62,122 nucleotides of DNA, from IMG/VR virus record IMGVR_UViG_3300031269_000015, positions 1 through 62,122 of that record; one strand, written 5' to 3'. A program made the position numbers and the translations under genes. The notes below the pieces were generated by a model that worked only from the letters and a program-made list of their open reading frames with translations, had not been told where the DNA came from and searched no databases. Shown here one piece after another: positions 26,263 through 33,728 of this stretch (its first letter is position 1; every line of letters begins with the position of its first letter). Source of the DNA: a virus.

Positions 26263-28125
26263 ATGCGAACTCAGGAGAAACGACGAATGGTTGGTCCACA
26301 AAACCCACACTGCGATGCTGTCGGAGCAGAAAAATACCGAGGCAAAAATGAAGATCATAGAGAGGCCACAAATCGGGTAGCTGGTTTCCTTCAAGATAAC
26401 CACGAACATTATATGGCATTTCGAGAATGCACAATGGATCAGCGGTTTATGCCTCCTGGTCGAGTTCAAGCTGGAGCAGGTTCTCTCAAGAACGTAACTC
26501 TATTCAATTGCTTTGTTATGCCAACTATACACGACAGTTTCGTTGATGGTCCAACTGATGAAGAGCGCAAACAATACATTGACTCTATTGATGGAAACAC
26601 TATTAGTTTCAAATTCTCAAACCACCTAGGATTCGCTCCAGAAAGCATAATGGACGTAGCTAAACTGTCGGCAACAACTATGCGACAGGGTGGCGGTGTT
26701 GGTTACGACTTCTCAACTCTACGTCCTTCGGGTGACATCATTAAAGGTGTAGACTCTACCACAGACGGTCCTCTAGTGTTTGCTGGTATCTATGACGCAA
26801 TCTGCAAAGCTACATCATCAGCAGGAAACAGACGCGGCGCACAGATGATGGTTATGCGGTGTGATCACCCAGACATCGAAGAGTTCATTCGTGCAAAGCA
26901 GGTCAGTGATCCAAACATTCCTTGGAACATGCGGCCTCTCCGAGGTTTCAACATGTCAGTGGCTGTTACTGACGAGCTGATGGAGGCTGTCAAATCAGAC
27001 AGCATGTTCACATTGAAATTCAATGGCATTGATTATCGTGAAGTCAATGCTCGTGCTTTGTGGGACATGATCATGCGCAGCACCTACGACTGGGCAGAAC
27101 CTGGAGTCCTGTTCATTGATCGTATCAACGAGATGAACAACCTGTACTATTGTGAAAAGATTGCGGCGACTAATCCCTGTGGTGAACAACCTCTCCCTCC
27201 TTATGGTGCTTGCCTCTTGGGTTCTTTCAACGTTGTTAAATATCTCCACAAAACTCCTAACGGTTCATGGACTTTCGATTGGGAACTTCTCGCACAAGAT
27301 ATTCCGAACGTAGTTCGTGCCATGGATAACGTAATTGATCGGAGCCGCTACCCTCTTCCTGAACAGCGTGTAGAAGCCCACTTGAAACGTCGTATGGGTC
27401 TCGGTCAAACTGGTCTAGCGAACGCCCTCGAAGCTATGGGTATGCCATACGGAACTCCTGAGTTCATTAAATTTCAAGATCGTCTTGGAGAGTTCATTGC
27501 AAATCACTGCTATCAAGCATCAGCTCTTCTTGCTGCTGAAAAAGGTTCATTCCCACTATATGATGAAACTCGTTATCTCTCTTCCAAGTTCGTCTTCTCT
27601 CTTTGGCCGGAAACTATCGATCTCATCAAGAAGCATGGTATTCGCAACAGTCACTTGACCAGCATTGCGCCGACTGGCACTATCTCACTTTATGCTGACA
27701 ATGTATCGTCTGGCGTAGAACCTGTTATAGCCTACAAACAGAAACGTAATGTTATCATGACATCCGGTGTTCAGACAGTAGAGATTCCTGACTACGGCGT
27801 TGCCGTTCTTGGGCATAAGGGTCGCACTGTAACTAACGGAAACATCACTGCTGATGAGCATGTAGCTGTTCTATGTACTGCCCAAAAGTGGAGCGACAGC
27901 GCGGTATCTAAAACGTGTAACGTTCCTTCTGACTTTACGTACGACGAGTTCAAAAACATCTATATGTCTGCTTGGGAAAATGGTGCCAAAGGTCTGACAA
28001 CATATCGTCCTGCCGGTAACTACGATGAGCCTATCAAATCTGCTGATGATGTTCAAGTTGAAGATGCTGGTGGGTCTTGCACTTTAGATGAGTTCGGTAG
28101 AAAAACTGGTGCCTGTGCAGACTAA
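26263..28125 (+). CDS. nrdJ: Ribonucleotide reductase, adenosylcobalamin-dependent (class II)
   Basis: 620 aa. Key landmarks: the active-site loop ATNPCGEQPLPPYGACLLG (with the radical-site Cys), an early Cys in TLFNCFVMP, MRQGGGVGYDFSTLRPSGD, and a C-terminal Cys pair (GGSCTLDEFGRKTGAC) that would shuttle electrons. No separate small subunit gene is present, as expected for class II, which needs vitamin B12 from the host. It makes deoxynucleotides independent of oxygen. B12-type reductases are frequent in marine phages. Confidence 0.93.
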   Translation: MRTQEKRRMVGPQNPHCDAVGAEKYRGKNEDHREATNRVAGFLQDNHEHYMAFRECTMDQRFMPPGRVQAGAGSLKNVTLFNCFVMPTIHDSFVDGPTDEERKQYIDSIDGNTISFKFSNHLGFAPESIMDVAKLSATTMRQGGGVGYDFSTLRPSGDIIKGVDSTTDGPLVFAGIYDAICKATSSAGNRRGAQMMVMRCDHPDIEEFIRAKQVSDPNIPWNMRPLRGFNMSVAVTDELMEAVKSDSMFTLKFNGIDYREVNARALWDMIMRSTYDWAEPGVLFIDRINEMNNLYYCEKIAATNPCGEQPLPPYGACLLGSFNVVKYLHKTPNGSWTFDWELLAQDIPNVVRAMDNVIDRSRYPLPEQRVEAHLKRRMGLGQTGLANALEAMGMPYGTPEFIKFQDRLGEFIANHCYQASALLAAEKGSFPLYDETRYLSSKFVFSLWPETIDLIKKHGIRNSHLTSIAPTGTISLYADNVSSGVEPVIAYKQKRNVIMTSGVQTVEIPDYGVAVLGHKGRTVTNGNITADEHVAVLCTAQKWSDSAVSKTCNVPSDFTYDEFKNIYMSAWENGAKGLTTYRPAGNYDEPIKSADDVQVEDAGGSCTLDEFGRKTGACAD

Positions 28126-28155
28126 CTAAACTATTTGTCTTTACTGGACAATTAA

Positions 28156-28211
28156 GGGTTGCCTCGGATATGGGAATAAGTTAGGCTTAATTATGCCCAA
28201 GCAGAGGCAAC
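28156..28211 (+). repeat. Inverted repeat flanking a promoter-like motif
   Basis: GGTTGCCTC near 28157-28165 and GAGGCAACC near 28203-28211 are perfect 9-base complements separated by about 38 bases. The -35-like TTGCCT lies in the left arm. It could be an operator or an RNA hairpin in the leader of the 28241 gene. Confidence 0.45.
28159..28187 (+). promoter_or_regulatory. Promoter-like motif
   Basis: TTGCCT at 28159-28164, 17-base spacer, TAGGCT at 28182-28187; weaker match to the recurring pattern, before the 28241 gene. Confidence 0.4.
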
Positions 28212-28240
28212 CTTTGATATCAGATAAACGGAGAAATGAT

Positions 28241-28957
28241 ATGAACATCACCTTTAACGATACAGAATACGCTGAAGAAGACTTGGCTCAACTGTCCATT
28301 GAAGACCTTTTGATACTGCGCAATGAAGTGGCCGTCAGCCTCAGCGTCGCAGAAGTCAAAGGTTTCAAAGATCAAGCCGCTGGCGCTGCTCAGACTTGGA
28401 AAGCGCTCCTGCGTCACAACAAGGCTTCTGAAGTACCGAAAGCCAAAGCTGTCAAAGTAAAAGCTGAACCCAAAGAGCGTGGTCTGGCCAAATCTGCTGA
28501 AGCGAAGACGGTCAAACGTCCGAACCAGAAAATGTTTTCAACCATCACCAAAACTGGCGAACACGATGGTACTCAGGGTCGGACACATCGCTGGCCGAAC
28601 TACACTGATGGCATGACCATTGTCGACGTCATTGAAAAAGAAGGCACTGAGCCATGGGACGTCTACAACTGGACTGGTCAAGGTATCATGACCATCACCG
28701 AACCAACCGAAGAAGAGTTCGTTGCTCGCAAAGCGGCTTGGTACACGAAGCATGGTTTGACTGATCCTGAATCTGCAAAAGCTGAAGCGGCTGCCGAACG
28801 AGCAAAAGCGAAAATTGAGCGTGACGAAGCTGCTGCTGTCAAGAAAAAAGAACGCGAAGATGCGAAACTTGCGAAAATCGCTGAGCGTGAAGCTGCTGTC
28901 AAAGCCAAGGCTGACGCGAAAGCCGAAAAAGAAGCTGCGAAAGCTGCTGCTGAATAA
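28241..28957 (+). CDS. Unknown protein with long charged C-terminal helix
   Basis: 238 aa from ATG 28241 (site CGGAGAAAT). The N-terminus (YAEEDLAQLSIEDLLILRNE) is helical. A compact middle part (TQGRTHRWPNYTDGMTIVD) may be a small domain. The last 80 residues are a Lys/Ala/Glu-rich single helix (KERDEA-like and KAKADAKAEKEAAKAAAE). It overlaps the base-hypermodification gene by TAATG and may be co-expressed with it. Frame also opens at 28193. Confidence 0.7.
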   Translation: MNITFNDTEYAEEDLAQLSIEDLLILRNEVAVSLSVAEVKGFKDQAAGAAQTWKALLRHNKASEVPKAKAVKVKAEPKERGLAKSAEAKTVKRPNQKMFSTITKTGEHDGTQGRTHRWPNYTDGMTIVDVIEKEGTEPWDVYNWTGQGIMTITEPTEEEFVARKAAWYTKHGLTDPESAKAEAAAERAKAKIERDEAAAVKKKEREDAKLAKIAEREAAVKAKADAKAEKEAAKAAAE

Positions 28958-29847
28958 TGTCTGAACTTCAGACACAAGCGTTCTTCAGCTTTGTTGAGGA
29001 ACGCGAACAGATCCGCCTGCGAAAGCTGGCGGATTTGCCATTTCCCTGGACCGAAGACCAGATCCTGAGGGATTACAAATTCACCAATGTCCACAGACAC
29101 CATGACCGAACCAGTAATGAACTGAGAGAGCGGTTCTACACTCCACATTTCAACGCCGACCCTGTTACTATTTTAATGAATGCTGCGACATTCCGTTATT
29201 TTGGAACCTATGAGTTCGCTTCTGTTATTGGGTGGACTGAGTCTCAACACATGACCTCTGAACACTGGGATATGGTTAAAGAACTCGCTAGAGACAGACT
29301 AGCGAACAAACAGCGAGTTTTCACTGGTGCCTATGTTATCACGAATCAAGGTATCTCTGCTCCAAAACAAGAAGTGGTAGTTGATTATTTTCTCAAATCT
29401 CTTCAAAAGAAAGCCTCTTTTCTCACTGCAATAGCTAAAGAAACTCAAAGCTGGGAAAAAGTTGCTACTGAGATGCGAAAGATCAACGGTTTTGGCGGCT
29501 CTGGGTTCATGACAAAAGAGATCTTGTTAGATACTACTTACACTGATTTCTGGTCTGATCCTGATGGACTGTTCTCTTTCCCCACTGACTGGAATGATTG
29601 GACACCTATCGGTCCAGGAGCCAGACGTGGTGCGGCTCGTGCTCTGGGAGATGAAACTGCAAAACCACTAAAAGAAGATAAAGCGTTCTCTGTTATCTGG
29701 CAGCTATGGTTTGAGCGTGATAAGTTCATCCCTGATATAGAGATGTGCCTTCATGATGTGCAGTTCCAACTTTGTGAGTTTGACAAGTATGAGCGTGTTC
29801 GTTTGGGTCAAGGACGACCACGGTCTCGATACAAAATACCTAAATAA
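28957..29847 (+). CDS. Putative DNA base hypermodification protein (alpha-glutamyl/putrescinyl thymine pyrophosphorylase-like)
   Basis: 296 aa. The opening FFSFVEEREQIRLRKLADLP, then DYKFTNVHRHHDRTS, matches the family described as 5-hmdU DNA kinase helical domain / alpha-glutamyl-putrescinyl thymine pyrophosphorylase. These proteins act on 5-hydroxymethyluracil in DNA during thymine hypermodification. A glycosylase-like helix-hairpin (INGFGGSGFMTKEILLD) supports this. I see no P-loop, so a kinase activity in this chain is doubtful. It sits in a cluster with a glycosyltransferase and a pyrimidine hydroxymethylase-like gene. Confidence 0.72.
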   Translation: MSELQTQAFFSFVEEREQIRLRKLADLPFPWTEDQILRDYKFTNVHRHHDRTSNELRERFYTPHFNADPVTILMNAATFRYFGTYEFASVIGWTESQHMTSEHWDMVKELARDRLANKQRVFTGAYVITNQGISAPKQEVVVDYFLKSLQKKASFLTAIAKETQSWEKVATEMRKINGFGGSGFMTKEILLDTTYTDFWSDPDGLFSFPTDWNDWTPIGPGARRGAARALGDETAKPLKEDKAFSVIWQLWFERDKFIPDIEMCLHDVQFQLCEFDKYERVRLGQGRPRSRYKIPK

Positions 29848-29853
29848 TCTAAA

Positions 29854-29890
29854 AGAGGGCGACAACTAGCACTTGTCTTTTGCGCCCTCT
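29854..29890 (+). terminator. Nested hairpin between modification genes
   Basis: AGAGGGCG (29854-29861) pairs with CGCCCTCT (29883-29890). Inside, GACAA (29861-29865) can pair with TTGTC (29873-29877), followed by TTTT. A TATTAT at 29892-29897 may be the -10 of a promoter for the glycosyltransferase, but no well-spaced -35 is visible. Confidence 0.6.
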
Positions 29891-29932
29891 GCTATTATGG
29901 TGGTTAAACATAACCTGTTGGAGACAACCCAA

Positions 29933-31204
29933 ATGAAAATATTAGTCGCACTTCATAAGTGCATGGACCTCGGTGGTATTGTTGATCACACCGAACAATT
30001 GATCGGCGGTCTTAAAGAACTAGGTCACACAGTTCAACTTAAAGAACTCGTATGGTCATTCCAAGCATCAGACCAACGCAAAACTGCAGACTGGTCTTTC
30101 GGACCAAGTAACATTCCTCATCACCAAGGCAAAGGCTGGAACTTTGCAAAAACAAATCGCATTCCTTATCGCGGCAGAGCTCACCTTAGCGGTGCCAAGC
30201 AAATTCTGGGCGGGTACGATCTCATTATCTGGACAATGCCTGTTCCAAGCAAAAATCAAGACAATCTAGGTAACAATGACTGGCCTGAATTGTATGATCT
30301 CCCATCCACTACCAAACAAATTGCGTTTGTTCACGATGGTAACGTAGTGAAAGGAGCCGGACATCTTCTGGCTATCCAAGATAAACTTTCTGGGCTTGCT
30401 TGTGTTCACCCTTGTGCTCTCAATGGAGCGGTTTTTGCAGACGTCCCACGAGCATTGGTCTTAAACCCACAGAAAAATCCTGTTCGTACTTATGCTAGAT
30501 GGGACTGGAAGTCTCGCGGTTTCGTAAACATGCAAACTTTCAAAGCGTGGAAACATGCTCATGAACTAGTCGAAGCTATCAGGTATATGCCTAGCAAAAA
30601 GTCCGATGAGATGCGTGAAATAGCCGGCTTAGGCATTGAATATCGCTATATGACCAGTGAAGAAAAGTGCAAAGATGCTTATTTCCATGAAGATGGGACA
30701 AAGTTTTGGGATGCTGCTATAGAAAACGGCATGACTCATCATGACTATTGGGACAAAACTGAAGTTGACAATTATCTTGTTGAATCTCGAGTGCTTGTTG
30801 ATCCATCATGGTCAAACAACTATTCTAAAGTCGGAGGTCATTTTAACCGAGTGGCTGTTGATGCTATGATGCGGGGTTGTGTGGTCGTGGCTCGTCAAAA
30901 AGGTATGGGTTCTGAATTGTTCAAAGCTGGTGAGCATTACATAGCTATTCCAGAAAATGCCGATTCTCAAGAGTATGCTGAAATCGTTCTGGAAGCCGGA
31001 AACCAATCTATCAAAACAGCCCAATGTATGATCGATGCAAATCAAGAACTTTTGCCATTGTTTGAACGGAAAACGGTGGCTCAACGTGTGATCGATCTTG
31101 CAAATGGGAACTGTGATGTAGAAGCAGTCCAGGGAACTGCGACACAAGCAATGAAAGCAAAAGTTGAAGATCAACTGTTTAATCACTTTGGAGTTTTACT
31201 ATAA
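29933..31204 (+). CDS. Glycosyltransferase (GT-B type)
   Basis: 423 aa from ATG 29933 (KILVALHKCMDLGGIVDHTE). The N-terminal GGIVDHTEQLIGGLKELGHT is the acceptor-side Rossmann start of GT4-like enzymes. The C-terminal half has PSWSNNYSKVGGHFNRVAVD and MMRGCVVVARQKGMGSEL, equivalent to the nucleotide-sugar binding region. Placed between the base-hypermodification gene and the hydroxymethylase-like gene, it may glycosylate modified DNA bases, though a surface-polysaccharide role cannot be excluded. In-frame extension to 29873 overlaps a hairpin and is not favoured. Confidence 0.75.
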   Translation: MKILVALHKCMDLGGIVDHTEQLIGGLKELGHTVQLKELVWSFQASDQRKTADWSFGPSNIPHHQGKGWNFAKTNRIPYRGRAHLSGAKQILGGYDLIIWTMPVPSKNQDNLGNNDWPELYDLPSTTKQIAFVHDGNVVKGAGHLLAIQDKLSGLACVHPCALNGAVFADVPRALVLNPQKNPVRTYARWDWKSRGFVNMQTFKAWKHAHELVEAIRYMPSKKSDEMREIAGLGIEYRYMTSEEKCKDAYFHEDGTKFWDAAIENGMTHHDYWDKTEVDNYLVESRVLVDPSWSNNYSKVGGHFNRVAVDAMMRGCVVVARQKGMGSELFKAGEHYIAIPENADSQEYAEIVLEAGNQSIKTAQCMIDANQELLPLFERKTVAQRVIDLANGNCDVEAVQGTATQAMKAKVEDQLFNHFGVLL

Positions 31205-32202
31205 TGCACATTATCAAAGCAAGAAACGTAGAAGACGCTCTTCTGTTGGGTGTTGATATGATCAATGAAACTGGTGTTCAGCGAGACAGCCGTAATGGTC
31301 CAGTGAAGCTAATGCCTCAACCAGTAACAACTGTCTACGAACATCCAAGAGAAAGAGTTATGTTCCTTCCTGAACGTGACTGCAATCCGTTCTTCCACTT
31401 CATGGAATGCCTCTGGATGATGGCAGGTCGTCGTGATGTTGAATGGATTAGTCGCTTCAATAGTGGTATGGTTAACTACACTGACGATGGAGTCAATTTC
31501 CATGGAGCCTATGGCTATCGCTGGCGAAACCACTTCCCAGATGGTGAATTCGTGATTGATCAGCTCGCTACTATAGCAGCCACTCTCAAGTCAAACCCTG
31601 ACGACCGTCGTACTGTTCTGCAAATGTGGGACGCGACATCTGATCTTGGTTTCGAAGGTAAGGACTTTCCATGCAACCTAATCATCACGTTTCGTATCAA
31701 CGTAGCTGGTCATCTCGATATGACTGTGTTCAATCGCAGCAACGATATGATCTGGGGAGCCTACGGAGCCAACGCTGTTCATATGTCATTCATGCAAGAA
31801 GTTATGGCTTCTTGGATTGGTGTCCCTGTTGGGTGTTACTGGCAGATCAGCACAAATTTCCACGCCTATCTCGAAACACTGAAAAAAGTAGAGCCTCTGT
31901 TGTCTCAGTCTGCTGGGTTCACTGATTACGAGCTTGGTAACGTGGAACCTTTCAACATTGTTAACTCTTCAATCGATACATGGTTTAGCGAACTGTCTAT
32001 GTTCATGGAAGATGGCGCTAATGTGATGGGTTACACAGATCCGTTTTTCAAACGTGTTGCTGTACCGATGATGCTTTCTTGGGAAAAATGGAAAGATAAA
32101 GGTAATCCTGATCGTGTTGAAATGGCAATCGCTTCAGCAGAGAATATTGTCGCAACTGACTGGCAGAAGGCTTGTATTGAATGGTTGGAGCGTAGAGCGT
32201 GA
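31204..32202 (+). CDS. Thymidylate synthase-family pyrimidine hydroxymethylase
   Basis: 332 aa. Family landmarks: DDRRTVLQMWDATSDLGF, the nucleophile Cys in DFPCNLIITFRI, and FNRSNDMIWGAYGANAVHMS. ThyA enzymes normally have Cys-His at the active site; here it is Cys-Asn, as often seen in dCMP/dUMP hydroxymethylases. An Asn is kept in GANAVHMS near the base-recognition site, which would favour dUMP, though that alignment is shifted by one residue. With the neighbouring hypermodification gene, 5-hydroxymethyl-dUMP formation is my preferred reading; plain thymidylate synthase is the alternative. Confidence 0.75.
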   Translation: MHIIKARNVEDALLLGVDMINETGVQRDSRNGPVKLMPQPVTTVYEHPRERVMFLPERDCNPFFHFMECLWMMAGRRDVEWISRFNSGMVNYTDDGVNFHGAYGYRWRNHFPDGEFVIDQLATIAATLKSNPDDRRTVLQMWDATSDLGFEGKDFPCNLIITFRINVAGHLDMTVFNRSNDMIWGAYGANAVHMSFMQEVMASWIGVPVGCYWQISTNFHAYLETLKKVEPLLSQSAGFTDYELGNVEPFNIVNSSIDTWFSELSMFMEDGANVMGYTDPFFKRVAVPMMLSWEKWKDKGNPDRVEMAIASAENIVATDWQKACIEWLERRA

Positions 32203-32747
32203 TTTATGAAATAGATGGAATTTTAAGTAAAATAAAATTCACTCGGGAGGCATCGGCAGTCAGTCGGTGTCATACCATTGCTCACCATGGAGAATATCCG
32301 GTAGGTCTCCATACTTTTAATATGTTAGCTACTTTAAGACTAATGTGGCCTGTTGCTCCTCTTGTCTTAGTTTGGGCTATACTAGAGCACGATATCCCAG
32401 AGAGACTTACTGGAGATATTCCTTCTCCACCTAAAGATCATGGAGTTGTAGGTAAAGATCATCTTAATAATTTAGAAATAATGATCAACACTGCTGTTTT
32501 CGGTTGTCACAATTTATCTTCACTAAACCCAGAAGAAACAACATGGTTTAAGGGATTAGATATTCTAGAACTTTATATGTGGTGTAAAGATCAGGAAATG
32601 CTCGGTAACAAAAATATACGAGTAATGATGGCTAGAATTGATAAGTTTTTTAAATTCAATTCTCATAAAGTTGCCAAAGAAATTGTCGACGTATACCACT
32701 TGTGTTATCATGACACTTGGGATATGTGTCACGACCTAGGAGATTAA
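32199..32747 (+). CDS. HD-domain nucleotide phosphohydrolase (YfbR-like)
   Basis: 182 aa from GTG 32199, overlapping the preceding stop. It has the HD pattern: RCHTIAHHGEYPVGLHTFNM, then AILEHDIPERLTGDIPSPPK, as in 5'-deoxynucleotidases. Phage versions remove unwanted dNMPs; here it could deplete dTMP or dCMP so that modified nucleotides are used. Confidence 0.8.
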   Translation: MIYEIDGILSKIKFTREASAVSRCHTIAHHGEYPVGLHTFNMLATLRLMWPVAPLVLVWAILEHDIPERLTGDIPSPPKDHGVVGKDHLNNLEIMINTAVFGCHNLSSLNPEETTWFKGLDILELYMWCKDQEMLGNKNIRVMMARIDKFFKFNSHKVAKEIVDVYHLCYHDTWDMCHDLGD

Positions 32748-32748
32748 A

Positions 32749-33330
32749 ATGAAATCAATTCAAGTAGGTGGAAATCACTACTCCGCAGCTTACCAACACT
32801 GGGATTGGGCGATGGACGTTGACCTTGGTTATTTCGAGGCGGCGGCTTCCAAGTATGCTTTTCGCTGGTACAAGAAAAACGGTCTTGAAGACTTGGACAA
32901 GGCTCGGTCGTATTTAATTAAAGCTAAGGAAGGATATGTGAGTAGAAGAAAGTTTAACAGATGCTATCACGTTCATGTTCTCATGAATTGCCGTGAAAAA
33001 GCTAAAGAAAAGTATCGTAATTTTGTGAACAGTGCAAAGGTACCAGAGGTAGAAGCTGGACTGTGTCTTAGAATTGCTGAATGGCACAACGATACTGACC
33101 TCAGCGTTCTGATTGGCTTAATCAGTGCTTACATGGACGCCGTACAAGTGCAACTGGATGCAGGTGGTACCCTTGGCCCCCTTGCGCCGCTAACGGCCAC
33201 CCAGCGGCAAAAAACAGGGGGTAGCGGACGTTCTAACGGTGCCACCACCCAAGCCACCGCTTCTAGCGCGTCCACAGACGTCGGTATTAATCATCCTTTC
33301 CCATTTGGTTATTGTCCAGGTGATCTCTAA
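32749..33330 (+). CDS. DUF3310 protein with low-complexity tail
   Basis: 193 aa. IQVGGNHYSAAYQHWDWAMD and AASKYAFRWYKKNGLEDLDK are signatures of DUF3310, common in phage nucleotide-metabolism clusters. The last 60 residues, coded by a GC-rich patch (about 33150-33285), are Gly/Ser/Thr/Ala-rich (TGGSGRSNGATTQATASSAS) and look like an inserted or recently coding segment. Confidence 0.78.
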   Translation: MKSIQVGGNHYSAAYQHWDWAMDVDLGYFEAAASKYAFRWYKKNGLEDLDKARSYLIKAKEGYVSRRKFNRCYHVHVLMNCREKAKEKYRNFVNSAKVPEVEAGLCLRIAEWHNDTDLSVLIGLISAYMDAVQVQLDAGGTLGPLAPLTATQRQKTGGSGRSNGATTQATASSASTDVGINHPFPFGYCPGDL

Positions 33331-33728
33331 TGATCATTAAAGGATGGGCATCAGTGTTTGGTGAGATTGATATTGAAAGTGAAGTAATAGTTAAAGGGTG
33401 TTTTAAGAAAGACTTAAAGAAATTAACATTCGCTAGACCAATGCTTCTTGAACACAACACAGATAAAGTTATTGGAAGATGGGATATCATTAAAGAAAAA
33501 GAATATGGTCTATGGTGCGAAGGAACAGTGTTCGATGAAACCACACAGTTTTGGATTGATAAATGTGGAATATCTGGCCTTTCAGTACTTTTAAATGAAG
33601 TTAAAAAGAAAAGAATTAACGGTCTATGGTATCACGTAAAAGGAGAGATAGAGGAAATATCTGTGTGTTGTACCCCTATGAATAGAACAGCAAGAATTGT
33701 GGAAGTCATCAATGGTAAAGCAGACTAA
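33330..33728 (+). CDS. Prohead protease (S78-like)
   Basis: 132 aa. GWASVFGEIDIESEVIVKGC, LLEHNTDKVIGRWD (candidate catalytic His), GISGLSVLL (candidate Ser) and EISVCCTPMN follow the HK97-type prohead protease pattern. The enzyme normally cuts scaffold and capsid during maturation. It lies between DUF3310 and DNA polymerase, 29 kb from the capsid genes, which is unusual. Start ATG overlaps the previous stop by one base. Confidence 0.75.
   Translation: MIIKGWASVFGEIDIESEVIVKGCFKKDLKKLTFARPMLLEHNTDKVIGRWDIIKEKEYGLWCEGTVFDETTQFWIDKCGISGLSVLLNEVKKKRINGLWYHVKGEIEEISVCCTPMNRTARIVEVINGKAD

Noticed and set aside
29873-29897. TTGTC...TATTAT promoter before the glycosyltransferase
   Set aside because: Spacing is only about 13-14 bases and the TTGTC lies in a hairpin arm, so it does not fit the recurring motif.
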